Source: Butyricicoccus_A sp963588905
GTDB lineage: Bacteria > Bacillota > Clostridia > Oscillospirales > Butyricicoccaceae
Assembly: GCA_963588905.1 (NCBI GenBank)
Contig: CAVAJF010000017.1
Location: 1 to 64,000, forward strand
DNA length: 64,000 nt
Reading direction: 5' to 3'
In this document: positions 15,931 to 24,317 of the stretch, in pieces
Position numbering within the stretch: the stretch's first letter is position 1
Layout of the letters: the number at the start of each line of letters is the position of its first letter
Position numbers and translations under genes: made by a program
Notes under the pieces: generated by a model
Database searches by the model: none
Seen by the model: the letters and a program-made list of their open reading frames with translations, nothing else
Told to the model about the DNA's origin: nothing

Positions 15931-17106
15931 ATGGGAAAAACATCTGCGATGCAGTCGATGTCAAAATCACATCGCTATTTGATGCGGGATATTTTTCTGG
16001 CGTATTTGGTGATGGGCATTTATCTGACACTGATTGGCTCGGCACTGCCTTCTATTAAGGAAGAATATCATATTAGCTATCAGGTTGGCGGCTGGATGAT
16101 GTCTGCACAGCAAATTGGGTACCTTATCATGGGCATTGTGGTCAGCTTGGCGGCGAAAAAGCTCGGAGCAAAACAGACCTATCTGTTTTTTGGCGTGCTG
16201 GCGTTTGTCGGCTTGGCACTCATGACGGTGATCGGAAACCCTGTCGTTTTGATTTTTGCCATGCTGCTGACAGGCATTTGCAAGGGCAGCACGGCGAATA
16301 TCGGCAATCAAATCACCAGCACGGTTTCCAACAATGACAGCAGCCTGCTCAATTTGGCGCAAGCGTTTTTTGCCATTGGTGCGTGCGCAGCACCGCTGAT
16401 TGCCATGGTGTGCGGCGCATCTTGGCGCATGGCGTTTGGCATCACGATTGCCTTGGGTGTGGTATCTTTTGTGCATGGTCTGCGGACTGAAATTGGACCG
16501 GAAGCATTTAAGGTAGAAGAGACAGCGGGCAAACCCGATTTGAGATTCTTCAAAAAGAAGATTTTTTGGATTTGCTGTGTCTTGCTGCTGTGCTATTTGG
16601 CGTTTGAAGCCTCGGTAATGGGCTGGCTTGTGACCTTTTTCATTGATTCCGGTGCGGTCAATGCACAGATGGCGCAGCTGCTGGCGACAGCATTGTGGGG
16701 CGCTCTGCTCATCGGACGCTTTGCCAGCGCATGGTTTGCGACACGCTTTTCGCCGCAGCAGATGATTTGCGTGATGACAGTTGGAACAGCGATTTGTTTC
16801 TCTGTGATGATGTTCAGCCATTCGCTGATTCCGATGGCGATTGGCACGTTTGGCGTAGGTCTGTTTATGGCAGGAATGTACGGCACGACACTGGGCGGCA
16901 GTGATAATCTCATCGGACAGTATCCGATGTGCATGGGTATGTTTATTGTCATTCCGGGTGTTGGCTCTGCGGTGACGCAAAGCGCTATTGGTGCCGTGGC
17001 AGATCACATCGGTATTCGCGGCGGCATGTATGTGCTGTATGTTCTCGTCGCATTCATGCTGGCGGCAACTGTGCTGTTTATCGCGCATGGAAAGAAAAAA
17101 TCATAA
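15931..17106 (+). CDS. major facilitator superfamily transporter
   Basis: A 391-residue protein with about 12 hydrophobic segments in two halves. The first runs from YLMRDIFLAYLVMGIYLTLIG, with the loop 2-3 region LAAKKLGAKQTYLFFG in place of the MFS signature. The middle loop is at ~185-200 and is Glu/Lys-rich. Overall shape resembles the sugar/FucP-like MFS branch (for example TGICKGSTANIGNQI). The substrate is not evident. It is monocistronic with its own terminator. Confidence 0.85.
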   Translation: MGKTSAMQSMSKSHRYLMRDIFLAYLVMGIYLTLIGSALPSIKEEYHISYQVGGWMMSAQQIGYLIMGIVVSLAAKKLGAKQTYLFFGVLAFVGLALMTVIGNPVVLIFAMLLTGICKGSTANIGNQITSTVSNNDSSLLNLAQAFFAIGACAAPLIAMVCGASWRMAFGITIALGVVSFVHGLRTEIGPEAFKVEETAGKPDLRFFKKKIFWICCVLLLCYLAFEASVMGWLVTFFIDSGAVNAQMAQLLATALWGALLIGRFASAWFATRFSPQQMICVMTVGTAICFSVMMFSHSLIPMAIGTFGVGLFMAGMYGTTLGGSDNLIGQYPMCMGMFIVIPGVGSAVTQSAIGAVADHIGIRGGMYVLYVLVAFMLAATVLFIAHGKKKS

Positions 17107-17108
17107 GC

Positions 17109-17143
17109 AAAAAGGGTACGCAGTGCAAACTGCGTACCCTTTT
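17109..17143 (+). terminator. intrinsic terminator
   Basis: AAGGGTACGCAGT / ACTGCGTACCCTT stem with a three-base loop and flanking A and T runs. It can serve the MFS gene and the convergent hsp20 gene. Confidence 0.88.
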
Positions 17144-17172
17144 ATGATGGATGTTATGGAAAAGTGGAAGGA

Positions 17173-17607
17173 TTACTCAATCATAATCTTCTTGGATTCC
17201 GGCAGAACCTGCTGTGCTTTCGGCAACGTCAGCTCCAGAACACCGTCCTTGTAAGAAGCGGTAATGGCGTTTTCATCAATGCCGGAGACATCGAAGCTGC
17301 GGCGGAACGAGCCATAGCGGCGTTCGCGGCGGATATATTCGCCCTTGTCGTTCTTCTCGTCCTCGTTCTCGGTGTGCTGAGCGGTGATGGTCAAAATACC
17401 ATCCTTGACATCCAGTTGAATGTCTTCCTTGTTAAAGCCCGGCAGCTCGGCTTCTAAGATGTACTTGTCATCTACTGCGCGGATGTCGGTGCGGAAGTCC
17501 GGCAGATCAACATTGCTGTTGCCGAAGAAGTTCTTTTCAAAGTTATCAAATGCGTCAAACCAATTGTGGTTGTTATAATCAAACGGTACCATGCCAAACA
17601 TAATCAA
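17173..17607 (-). CDS. hsp20: small heat-shock protein Hsp20 (intact copy)
   Basis: A 144-residue alpha-crystallin-type chaperone that holds unfolding proteins. The core includes DIRAVDDKYILEAELPGF, the RRSFDVSG strand and YKDGVLELTLPK with the family's GVLxLTLPK motif, ending in a short IMIE tail that supplies the I-x-I oligomer contact. It is the downstream member of a tandem duplication of about 590 bp, with its own CIRCE operator and leader just upstream. The start could be Met1 or Met3 (MIMFGM). Confidence 0.95.
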   Translation of the reverse strand: MIMFGMVPFDYNNHNWFDAFDNFEKNFFGNSNVDLPDFRTDIRAVDDKYILEAELPGFNKEDIQLDVKDGILTITAQHTENEDEKNDKGEYIRRERRYGSFRRSFDVSGIDENAITASYKDGVLELTLPKAQQVLPESKKIMIE

Positions 17608-17655
17608 TCGTCCTTTCTATAGTCAATCTGTGTGTTGTTTTTTATTTGTAAATCA

Positions 17656-17682
17656 TTGGCACTCTTACTAATGGAGTGCTAA
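17656..17682 (-). promoter_or_regulatory. CIRCE operator of the intact hsp20 gene
   Basis: TTGGCACTC-N9-GAGTGCTAA, one base from the HrcA consensus (TTAGCACTC-N9-GAGTGCTAA), about 50 bases before the gene start. Confidence 0.88.
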
Positions 17683-17760
17683 CAATGGGTAAAATCCTGC
17701 TGCATCTTTGTTGCCTTCTTTCTCGGGGAGCTTCCCTCTTTGGTGCTCCTCTCTTGAGTA

Positions 17761-18197
17761 TTACTCAATCATAATCTTCTTAGATTCCGGCAGAACCTGC
17801 TGTGCTTTCGGCAGAGTCAGTTCCAGAACGCCGTCCTTATAAGAAGCAGTGATGGCGTTTTCATCAATGCCGGAGACATCAAAACTGCGGCGGAACGAGC
17901 CGTAACGGCGTTCGCGGCGGATATATTCGCCCTTATCGTTCTTCTCGTCCTCGTTCTCGGTGTGCTGGGCGGTAATGGTCAGAATACCATATCCTTGACA
18001 TCCAGTTGAATGTCTTCCTTGTTAAAGCCCGGCAGTTCAGCTTCTAAGATGTACTTGCCATCTGCATCGCGAATATCGGTGCGGAAGTCCGGCACATCAA
18101 CATTGCTGTTGCCGAAGAAGTTCTTTTCAAAATTATCAAATGCATCAAACCAATTGTGGTTGTTATAATCAAACGGTACCATGCCAAACATAATCAA
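17761..18197 (-). pseudogene. hsp20: second hsp20 copy, broken by a 2-bp insertion
   Basis: Near-identical to the intact neighbour along its whole length. Where the intact copy reads CCATCC (other strand), this one reads CCATATCC. The extra AT shifts the frame after LDVKD, and the protein ends at residue 72, inside the alpha-crystallin domain. The rest of the coding sequence (17761-17978) is still well conserved, so the lesion looks recent. It retains start codon, ribosome binding site and CIRCE. A base-calling error cannot be excluded without reads. Confidence 0.85.
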
Positions 18198-18245
18198 TCG
18201 TCCTTTCTATGGTCAAACCAGCGAGGTATTTTTATTTGTAAATTA

Positions 18246-18272
18246 TTGGCACTCTCGCTATGTGAGTGCTAA
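18246..18272 (-). promoter_or_regulatory. CIRCE operator of the broken hsp20 copy
   Basis: TTGGCACTC-N9-GAGTGCTAA in the same position relative to the start as in the intact copy. It lies within the duplicated unit, which also shares the ~75-base leader at 18273-18350. Confidence 0.88.
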
Positions 18273-18414
18273 TGATGGGTAAAATCCTGCTGCATCTTTG
18301 TTGCCTTCTTTCTCGGGGGAGCTTCCCTCTTTGGTGCTCCTCTCTTGAACTGACTATAGTATAGGTCTCAGTTATGAAAAAAGATTACATATTTTGTGAA
18401 CAAATTGTAAAGAA

Positions 18415-18441
18415 TTAGCACTCTCAATATGAGAGTGCTAA
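18415..18441. promoter_or_regulatory. perfect-consensus CIRCE operator
   Basis: TTAGCACTC-N9-GAGTGCTAA, exact HrcA consensus, upstream of both hsp20 copies and 10 bases after the stop of the YczE-like gene. It probably controls the main promoter into the hsp20 tandem. Confidence 0.9.
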
Positions 18442-18451
18442 AACAATGCGT

Positions 18452-19156
18452 TTAATCTATTAACCCTGCCATGCGCGTCATTTTCTTCATAAACAGATGA
18501 TTGAATAAGGCAATCACGCGACCAACACCGAGAACGGCAACGACAGTTCCCAGACCGATGCCAATGAGCTGATGTGCGAAGATCAAACCAATACAGCAGG
18601 TCAGACAGATATTAAACAAATCAAAGCAGTTTTTTGTGAAGCCGACGGATTTGCCGATAAAATCCGAAATCGCCTGCACGATGCCGTCTCCGGGATTGGG
18701 GATGATGCGCATATTGAGCGACATAGCGGCGCCGATACCGGTACAGATGATACCAACCGCCAGAACGAGAAGCTGATAGCCAAAGCCTTCCAGTGCAGGA
18801 ATCCAAGCGGAAAACAGATTCATAAATCGGGTAAATACCAAACTCAGCGGCAATTGCAGTAAATCCATGACGAGAAGCAGCTTGAGATTGCGGCGAATGA
18901 CCGGAGCGCGGTCTGGATGCACGCGGTACCGATGGTTTAATGCCAGATGAATCAACAGTTCTACAAGGACAAAGATGGCATATAACAGAAAGGTCATATT
19001 GCCAAAGTTGCAATGGGTAATGGTAGAAATACTAAATGCGACAGAGATAATCGGTGAAACGCCAAGGCCGCATTTGGTGTTGAGAATAATTCCCAGTGCG
19101 AGAATCAATAGACCCGCAATATAAAAGAGAATTCTGGGAATCAGATGTTTGTTCAT
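18452..19156 (-). CDS. YczE/YitT-like integral membrane protein
   Basis: A 234-residue protein with about 5-6 membrane segments. Features shared with the YczE/YyaS group are LILALGIILNTKCGLGVSPIISV near the start (short loop with G-x-G-x-S-P) and IIPNPGDGIVQAISDFIGKSVGFTKNCFD in the second half. Function is unknown; B. subtilis YczE is linked to surfactin and antibiotic regulation. It is the gene after the AraC regulator on the same strand, 34 bases downstream, so the two may be co-transcribed. Confidence 0.8.
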   Translation of the reverse strand: MNKHLIPRILFYIAGLLILALGIILNTKCGLGVSPIISVAFSISTITHCNFGNMTFLLYAIFVLVELLIHLALNHRYRVHPDRAPVIRRNLKLLLVMDLLQLPLSLVFTRFMNLFSAWIPALEGFGYQLLVLAVGIICTGIGAAMSLNMRIIPNPGDGIVQAISDFIGKSVGFTKNCFDLFNICLTCCIGLIFAHQLIGIGLGTVVAVLGVGRVIALFNHLFMKKMTRMAGLID

Positions 19157-19190
19157 GGTTCGTCACTCACTTTCTTTTCTGATAAGTATT

Positions 19191-20063
19191 TTACATCTGA
19201 TTTCGTTCTCCACGCAAGGCTTCCAGATACTTTTTTCGGTATTGAATCGGCGTTGTGCCGACAATGCGCGTAAATAGGGAGTTGAAATAGTTCGTGTTGT
19301 CGTAGCCGACCATCGTTGCAATGCGTGTGGCGGAGTGGTCGGTGGAAATGAGCAGGGTTTGAGCCATGCCGATGCGGCGGCGAATGGCATATTGAATCGG
19401 TGAATATCCCGTAGCATCTTTAAAGGTATGTGACAGATACGGCACACTGCATCCGAGTGCAGCGGCGATGTCTTCTAGTTTGAGCGGTTCTGTGTAGTGT
19501 GCGTCGATATATTCTTTGATGCGGCGGGTGAGCAGGGAAGCCGAACTGCGTATGATGCCGTCCTGCTGCGTGACGGGCATTTGAGCGGCCAACATGAGCA
19601 GGGAAATGCCGAGCGTCTGAGCAGTCAATTGTTCCGGCGGTGTGCCGTCATTCAGCGCGAGGATTTGTTCTGCGAGATTGCGCAAAAACGGGAACTGTGC
19701 CTGAGAGGCGCGAACATGCGGGCTGTCTGACGGAATACAATGATTGACCGGCAGGCCTTGGAATTGAACATGAGAAAAGCCGAAACAATACGTGCCGATT
19801 TCCACATCGGTATTGGATACCACTTCATGCAGCTCGCCGCAGTTATAATAGATGAGGTCGCCTTCCTGAATGAGATAGGAGAAGTTATTGACATTATAGG
19901 TGCCGAAGCCACGATAGCACAGGAGCAGCTCGCACATCGAGTCGTGCCCGTGCATGGGGCGGTCGTGCTTGGTCTTTCCGTAGTCCTGCCGATTGGCGTT
20001 GACGAGCACGGGAAGTGCACCGTCTTCAAACACCTGGTTGGAAATGGTCTGGATGTCTTTCAT
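19191..20063 (-). CDS. AraC-family regulator divergent from a sugar-metabolism pair
   Basis: A 290-residue regulator. The N-terminal cupin-like domain has HDSMCELLLCYRGFGTYNVN and LIYYNCGELHEVVSN. The C-terminal double helix-turn-helix has PLKLEDIAAALGCSVPYLSHTFK and SATRIATMVGYDNTNYFNSLF, ending GTTPIQYRKKYLEAL. ATG 20063 follows AAAGGAGT; the longer reading frame to 20138 lacks a site. It faces the isomerase-like/dehydrogenase operon across 258 bases, whose promoter has a poor -35, the usual arrangement for an AraC activator and its target. Confidence 0.9.
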   Translation of the reverse strand: MKDIQTISNQVFEDGALPVLVNANRQDYGKTKHDRPMHGHDSMCELLLCYRGFGTYNVNNFSYLIQEGDLIYYNCGELHEVVSNTDVEIGTYCFGFSHVQFQGLPVNHCIPSDSPHVRASQAQFPFLRNLAEQILALNDGTPPEQLTAQTLGISLLMLAAQMPVTQQDGIIRSSASLLTRRIKEYIDAHYTEPLKLEDIAAALGCSVPYLSHTFKDATGYSPIQYAIRRRIGMAQTLLISTDHSATRIATMVGYDNTNYFNSLFTRIVGTTPIQYRKKYLEALRGERNQM

Positions 20064-20200
20064 GCTTGTACTCCTTTTTTCATCAGGGAAACAACAAGAT
20101 AGTGTAGTGTTCAAAAAAATGCTTTGAATTTTGTGCAAAATACCATGTAAATTTTTGCGGGAATCTACAAGATAATGAAGGCATTTCTTTGGAAATTTCG

Positions 20201-20206
20201 TATAAT
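20201..20206 (+). promoter_or_regulatory. activator-type promoter (-10) of the sugar isomerase/dehydrogenase operon
   Basis: TATAAT at 20201-20206 with no recognisable -35 at 17 bases (AAGGCA). It lies in the divergent intergenic region facing the AraC gene and is therefore probably dependent on that regulator. Confidence 0.5.
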
Positions 20207-20321
20207 AGAATCATAACACAGGAACGACAAACCGTCAAAACAAGCTGGTGATACATACGCTGACAACAAGATTGTGAGGTTTTCACCAGACCGCGTGCGT
20301 ATAGAAAAGGAGATTGTACCT

Positions 20322-21254
20322 ATGAGCATGAACATTTGCGGCGCTCCGAGCTGCTGGGGCGTAGATGATCCGAAAAATCCGTATCTGCCGCCTTGGACCC
20401 GTGTGCTTTCCGAAGCAAGTCAGGCAGGCTATCGTGCGATTGAGCTTGGCCCTTGGGGCTACATTCCGAATGATGTCGATCTCGTGGCAGAAGAGCTGAA
20501 TAAGAACGGTCTGGGTATCGTTGTCGGTACCATCTTCCACGATCTGGTGACACCGGAAAATCAGCCGAGCGTGCTCAAGGCTGTCGATGACATCTGCAAG
20601 CTGATTACCGATCCGAAGATGCCGAAGCTGCCGGTACATGAGGGACAGAAGTGGCCGACACCGTATCTGACGGTTATGGACTGGGGACATGACGAGCGCG
20701 ACTTCAACGCAGGTCATTCCGATCGTGCACCGCGCATGGACGATGAGCAGTGGGCTGCTTTTGTCAAGAATGTCCGTGCTGTGTGCGACAGAGCGAACAG
20801 CTGGGGTGTGCGTCCGGTCATTCATCCGCACGCTGGCACCTATATCGAATTCGCAGATGAAATTGAGCGCATCACCAACGATATTCCGTATGATGTTTGC
20901 GGTCTGTGCCTGGATACCGGCCATCTGTACTACTCTGGCATGGATCCGGTAACGTATCTGAAGAAGTATCAGGACAAGCTGGATTATGTACACTTCAAGG
21001 ATGTTGACCGCAAGGTATATGACGAAGTGATGGGCGAGCACATCCGCTTCTTTGATGGCTGCGGCAAGGGTGCTATGTGCCCGATCGGCACCGGCGCACT
21101 GGATTATCCGGCAATCAAGCAGGCTCTGGAAGACATTGGCTACAGCGGCTATATCACCATTGAGCAGGAGCGCGATCCGCGCAATTCCGACACGTCTCTG
21201 CGCGATGTCAAGCGCAGCGTAGATTACCTGAAGTCTGTCGGCTATCAGATCTAA
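20322..21254 (+). CDS. xylose-isomerase-like TIM barrel (inosose dehydratase / sugar epimerase type)
   Basis: A 310-residue member of the sugar phosphate isomerase/epimerase family. Metal-ligand strands are visible: RPVIHPHAGTYIEF (His), CGLCLDTGHLYYSGMDP (Asp, His), DYVHFKDVD (His) and GYITIEQERDP (Glu). The end, GTGALDYPAIKQALEDIGYSG, matches IolE-type inosose dehydratases. ATG 20322 lies after AAAAGGAGAT. Immediately upstream of a Gfo/Idh/MocA oxidoreductase, it suggests a two-step oxidation/dehydration or epimerisation of an inositol-like or keto-sugar. The exact substrate is not known. Confidence 0.85.
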   Translation: MSMNICGAPSCWGVDDPKNPYLPPWTRVLSEASQAGYRAIELGPWGYIPNDVDLVAEELNKNGLGIVVGTIFHDLVTPENQPSVLKAVDDICKLITDPKMPKLPVHEGQKWPTPYLTVMDWGHDERDFNAGHSDRAPRMDDEQWAAFVKNVRAVCDRANSWGVRPVIHPHAGTYIEFADEIERITNDIPYDVCGLCLDTGHLYYSGMDPVTYLKKYQDKLDYVHFKDVDRKVYDEVMGEHIRFFDGCGKGAMCPIGTGALDYPAIKQALEDIGYSGYITIEQERDPRNSDTSLRDVKRSVDYLKSVGYQI

Positions 21255-21308
21255 GTTTGAAATTATCACAGAGAGTTTATAGAAGAAGTTTTTTAGGAGG
21301 AAATGACT

Positions 21309-22490
21309 ATGATTAACGGTTCTAAGGTTTTGGATCATCCGATTCGCTGGGCTATGGTCGGCGGCGGCAAGGGCAGCCAGATTGGCTATATCCATCGTTC
21401 CGCAGCACTGCGCGACAACAACTTCCAGCTGGTAGCTGGTGCATTCGACATCAATCCGGAGCGCGGCATGGCGTTTGCCGCTGAGCTGGGCATTGATCCG
21501 GATCGCTGCTATCCGGACTACAAGACCATGTTCGAGAAGGAAGCACAGCGCGAGGACGGCATTGAGGCTGTTTCCATCGCTACCCCGAACAGCGTACACT
21601 ATGAGGTGTGCAAGGCTGCTCTGGAAGCTGGCATCCATGTTGTTTGCGAGAAGCCGCTGTGCTTCAGCACCGAAGAGGGCGAAGAGCTGGTTGCTCTGGC
21701 TAAGAAGAAGCACCTGGTTGTCGGTGTGACCTATGGTTACTCCGGTCATCAGATGATTCAGCAGGCTCGCCAGATGATTAAGAACGGCGATCTGGGCGAC
21801 ATCCGTGTTATCAACATGTCCTTCGCATTCGGCGGCTATAACTACAAGATTGAAGAGACCAATGCCGCTGCTAAGTGGCGCTTTGACCCGAAGAAGGCAG
21901 GCCCGTCCTTTGCTATGGCAGACGTTGGCACCCATTGCCTGTACATCATTGAGGCAATGATTCCGGACATGAAGATTGATAAGGTTCTGTGCTCCAAGGA
22001 TGCTTTCGTAGAAGGTCGTGAGCTGGAGGACAACGCTTTCACGCTGATGCGTCTGAACGCTTCCAACCATGTACAGGAGGGTGCAAAGGTTTACTGCTGG
22101 TCGTCCTCTATCAACTGCGGCGCACGCCATGGACATGTCATCCGTGTTGTTGGTTCCAAGGCTTCCATCGAGTGGGATGATGAGCGTCCGAACCAGATGA
22201 CCTATGAAATCGAGGGTGAGCCGGTACGCCGTCTGGAGCGTGGCGCAGGCTACCTGTATGAGGAAGCTCGTGTAGAGGACCGCATCGGCGGCGGCCATGC
22301 AGAGGGTCTGTTCGAAGCATGGGCAAACCTGTACCGTCGTTTTGCTCTGGCTATCGAAGGCATGAGCAAGGGCGAAGCAGAGTACGGTGACTTCTGGTAT
22401 CCGGACGTAGAAGCTGGTCTGGCTGGCGTCAAGTGGATTGAGAAGTGCGTAGAGTCCGCAAACAACGGCGAAGTTTGGGTTAAGTACTAA
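21309..22490 (+). CDS. Gfo/Idh/MocA-family oxidoreductase
   Basis: A 393-residue NAD(P)-dependent sugar dehydrogenase. The N-terminal Rossmann fold has RWAMVGGGKGSQIGYIHRSA (G-x-G-x-x-G variant). The family motif IHVVCEKPLCFSTEEGEEL (the E-K-P lysine) is at ~115-135. The C-terminal half has the substrate-binding region, with MADVGTHCLYIIEAM carrying the D-x-G-x-H motif. ATG 21309 is chosen because AGGAGG at 21295-21300 is spaced 8 bases; the ATG at 21303 is too close. Codon use is strongly biased (GCT, GGC, CTG), suggesting high expression, like the GGGtGRT pair at 26 kb. Confidence 0.92.
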   Translation: MINGSKVLDHPIRWAMVGGGKGSQIGYIHRSAALRDNNFQLVAGAFDINPERGMAFAAELGIDPDRCYPDYKTMFEKEAQREDGIEAVSIATPNSVHYEVCKAALEAGIHVVCEKPLCFSTEEGEELVALAKKKHLVVGVTYGYSGHQMIQQARQMIKNGDLGDIRVINMSFAFGGYNYKIEETNAAAKWRFDPKKAGPSFAMADVGTHCLYIIEAMIPDMKIDKVLCSKDAFVEGRELEDNAFTLMRLNASNHVQEGAKVYCWSSSINCGARHGHVIRVVGSKASIEWDDERPNQMTYEIEGEPVRRLERGAGYLYEEARVEDRIGGGHAEGLFEAWANLYRRFALAIEGMSKGEAEYGDFWYPDVEAGLAGVKWIEKCVESANNGEVWVKY

Positions 22491-22606
22491 GCAATTTCCT
22501 TCTGTTCCATGATTTTGATATAGCAGGTGCCAGGCATCTGCGGAGAGAGTTAGAAAAAGTTCAAACTGTTAGTTTTCCCAAAAACGGTTTGGACGGGAGA
22601 AAGTGA

Positions 22607-22642
22607 GAATCCCCTGCTGGATCAATTTCCGGCAGGGGATTC
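22607..22642 (+). terminator. stem-loop after the oxidoreductase operon
   Basis: GAATCCCCTGC / GCAGGGGATTC perfect 11-bp stem (22607-22617 with 22632-22642). No T-run follows, so it may be an mRNA 3'-end stabiliser rather than a simple terminator. The remaining 100 bases up to it hold no gene I can see. Confidence 0.5.
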
Positions 22643-22655
22643 GGCGTGTATTGGC

Positions 22656-22684
22656 TTGACAAGCGAGAGATAAAATAATACTAT
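22656..22684 (+). promoter_or_regulatory. promoter of a ~95-nt RNA
   Basis: Consensus TTGACA (22656-22661), 17-base spacer and TACTAT (22679-22684), with no downstream coding region before a terminator. Confidence 0.7.
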
Positions 22685-22689
22685 AATAA

Positions 22690-22783
22690 CACAAAAGGTA
22701 CACCGATAGATGGTGCGCCTTCATAAAGGATTTTTTAGAAAAATAACCGCTTTATGTTGGTAGCTGGGCGGTTATTTTCTTTT
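22690..22783 (+). ncRNA. candidate small RNA, type I antitoxin-like
   Basis: A transcript of about 95 nt is predicted between a good promoter and the terminator AATAACCGC / GCGGTTATT (22742-22750 with 22768-22776) followed by TTCTTTT. No open frame with a ribosome binding site lies inside. The terminator overlaps the stop codon of a tiny hydrophobic frame on the other strand, the geometry of convergent type I toxin-antitoxin loci. Confidence 0.5.
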
Positions 22784-22831
22784 GCCTAGATATGTGGGCA
22801 GAGTACTATAAAATGTGATGAAAATCAACAT
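22772..22831 (-). pseudogene. 19-codon hydrophobic frame, possible remnant of a type I toxin
   Basis: MLIFITFYSTLPTYLGKRK followed by TAA. The peptide is hydrophobic with a short basic tail, and its stop codon lies in the shared terminator. There is no room for a promoter between it and the relQ terminator (22839-22881), and no ribosome binding site is seen, so it is probably a remnant. Low certainty. Confidence 0.25.
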
Positions 22832-22838
22832 GAATTAC

Positions 22839-22881
22839 CAAAAAATCTCCTTGTATCACACACGATACAAGGAGATTTTTG
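22839..22881. terminator. terminator of relQ (bidirectional)
   Basis: AATCTCCTTGTATC / GATACAAGGAGATT perfect 14-bp stem with A-run and T-run on its two sides. Confidence 0.88.
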
Positions 22882-22888
22882 CATCTGT

Positions 22889-23572
22889 TTACAATTCGCG
22901 TCCGCCCTCGATTTGACCGCGGATATTTTCCATCAATCGGTCGAGCATGGCGCTCATCTCGGCGCAGTTTTTGAGCTGGCGGGAGATTTCCTGATAGTCC
23001 TCGCTGTCCTCTAAGCCCTTCTTGTAGCGCAGCTTGTGCTCCAGACTTGCCCAAAAATCCATAGCTATCGTGCGCAGCTGAACTTCTACGCGCATTCGTC
23101 TCGTCTCATTGCGCAGAAAGATTGGCACTTCCACGATGAGATGCAGACTCCGGTAACCGTTTGGCTTTGGATTCTGGATATAGTCCTTTCGCTCGATAAG
23201 GGTAATATCATCCTGCCGCAGCAGGGCATCTGCCAGAGAATAAATATCCTCCGGAAACGAGCAGATGACGCGCACACCGGCGATGTCGTTGAGGTTTTCT
23301 TCTATCGCGCTTAAAGTCATCGGCAGATTGCGCCGCTGTAATTTTTCAAAAATGCTCTCTGGACTTTTGAGGCGTGTTTTGATGGATTCAATCGGGTTGT
23401 TCTCTCGATTTAACGATAATTGGACATCTAACACGCGAAATTTGGTCTCGATTTCCATAATCGCGCAGCGATAATAAGACATCAGCTGCTTAAACGGATC
23501 AAGAGACGGATCTGCCTGTGTCGGCGGTGTAGGGATTAACTGGGTACTCCATTCCGATTTATTCTCGGACAT
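22889..23572 (-). CDS. relQ: small alarmone synthetase RelQ (GTP pyrophosphokinase)
   Basis: A 227-residue stand-alone RelA/SpoT synthetase domain. Motifs are IKTRLKSPESIFEKLQRR, the substrate-binding DIAGVRVICSFPEDIY, KPNGYRSLHLIVEVP (G-Y-R-S) and VEVQLRTIAMDFWASLEHKLRYK (E-V-Q-x-R-T, E-H-x-x-x-Y). No HD hydrolase, TGS or ACT domain is present. It transfers pyrophosphate from ATP to GTP/GDP to make (p)ppGpp. It has an N-terminal ~35-residue extension rich in Pro and Thr. Monocistronic. Confidence 0.94.
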   Translation of the reverse strand: MSENKSEWSTQLIPTPPTQADPSLDPFKQLMSYYRCAIMEIETKFRVLDVQLSLNRENNPIESIKTRLKSPESIFEKLQRRNLPMTLSAIEENLNDIAGVRVICSFPEDIYSLADALLRQDDITLIERKDYIQNPKPNGYRSLHLIVEVPIFLRNETRRMRVEVQLRTIAMDFWASLEHKLRYKKGLEDSEDYQEISRQLKNCAEMSAMLDRLMENIRGQIEGGREL

Positions 23573-23692
23573 GATCTATCATTCCTATCTGTTTCTGTCA
23601 ATTTTTGTTGTTTGTATTAGTATACTATTCTCGCGAGAATGCGTCAACGACAAACAAATGACCAAACTGTAACAAGACTGTAAATGTTTCCC

Positions 23693-24253
23693 TTACCCTA
23701 GAATGCCGAGATGCTCCAGCAAAATCTTACATCCGATGGCGATTAACACGATGCCGCCGATCATTTCCGCGCGGGATTTGTAGCGCGTGCCGAACACGTG
23801 GCCGATTTTGATACCAATCGCAGATAGCACAAAAGTAGTACATCCGATAAATGTCACTGCGGGCAAAATAGAGACCTGCAAAAAGGCAAAGGTGATGCCG
23901 ACAGCCAGCGCGTCGATGCTCGTGGCGATGGCCAGCGGAAGCATGGTCAAAAATGAGAAAGAATCGTTGAGCTGCTCCGCTTCGCCGCGCGACTCTTTTA
24001 TCATATTGGCACCGATCAGGGCGAGCAGAACAAAGGCGATCCAGTGGTCAATGCTCGTGATATATTGCTGGAACTGACTGCCGAGCAGATAGCCGATGAG
24101 CGGCATCAAAAACTGGAATCCGCCGAAGTACAAGCCGGCAGTACAGGCGTGCGAAAATTTTAGCTGCCGCACGGACAGCCCCTTACAGACGGACACGGCG
24201 AAGGCATCCATGGATAACCCGACCGCCAGGACAAATAAATCCAAAAAACTCAT
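23693..24253 (-). CDS. mntP: manganese efflux pump MntP
   Basis: A 186-residue protein with six membrane segments. MntP features are LFVLAVGLSMDAFAVSVCKGL in helix 1 (conserved Asp) and its repeat LPLAIATSIDALAVGITFAF in helix 4 (Asp), separated by a charged cytoplasmic loop (IKESRGEAEQLNDS). ATG 24253 follows AAAGGAG. It exports Mn(II). The leader carries a yybP-ykoY element, the manganese riboswitch, which supports the assignment. Confidence 0.94.
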   Translation of the reverse strand: MSFLDLFVLAVGLSMDAFAVSVCKGLSVRQLKFSHACTAGLYFGGFQFLMPLIGYLLGSQFQQYITSIDHWIAFVLLALIGANMIKESRGEAEQLNDSFSFLTMLPLAIATSIDALAVGITFAFLQVSILPAVTFIGCTTFVLSAIGIKIGHVFGTRYKSRAEMIGGIVLIAIGCKILLEHLGILG

Positions 24254-24317
24254 GTGCAAAACTCCTTTTGTTGAATGGATACGGAAAAATGGGGATTTTG
24301 TCGCAGAAAAAGGGCAT

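Noticed and set aside
20283..22298. A 671-codon frame on the minus strand antisense to the isomerase and dehydrogenase genes
   Set aside because: It is the mirror of strongly codon-biased genes; biased codons with few stops in that frame produce long antisense frames. No family pattern or start site.
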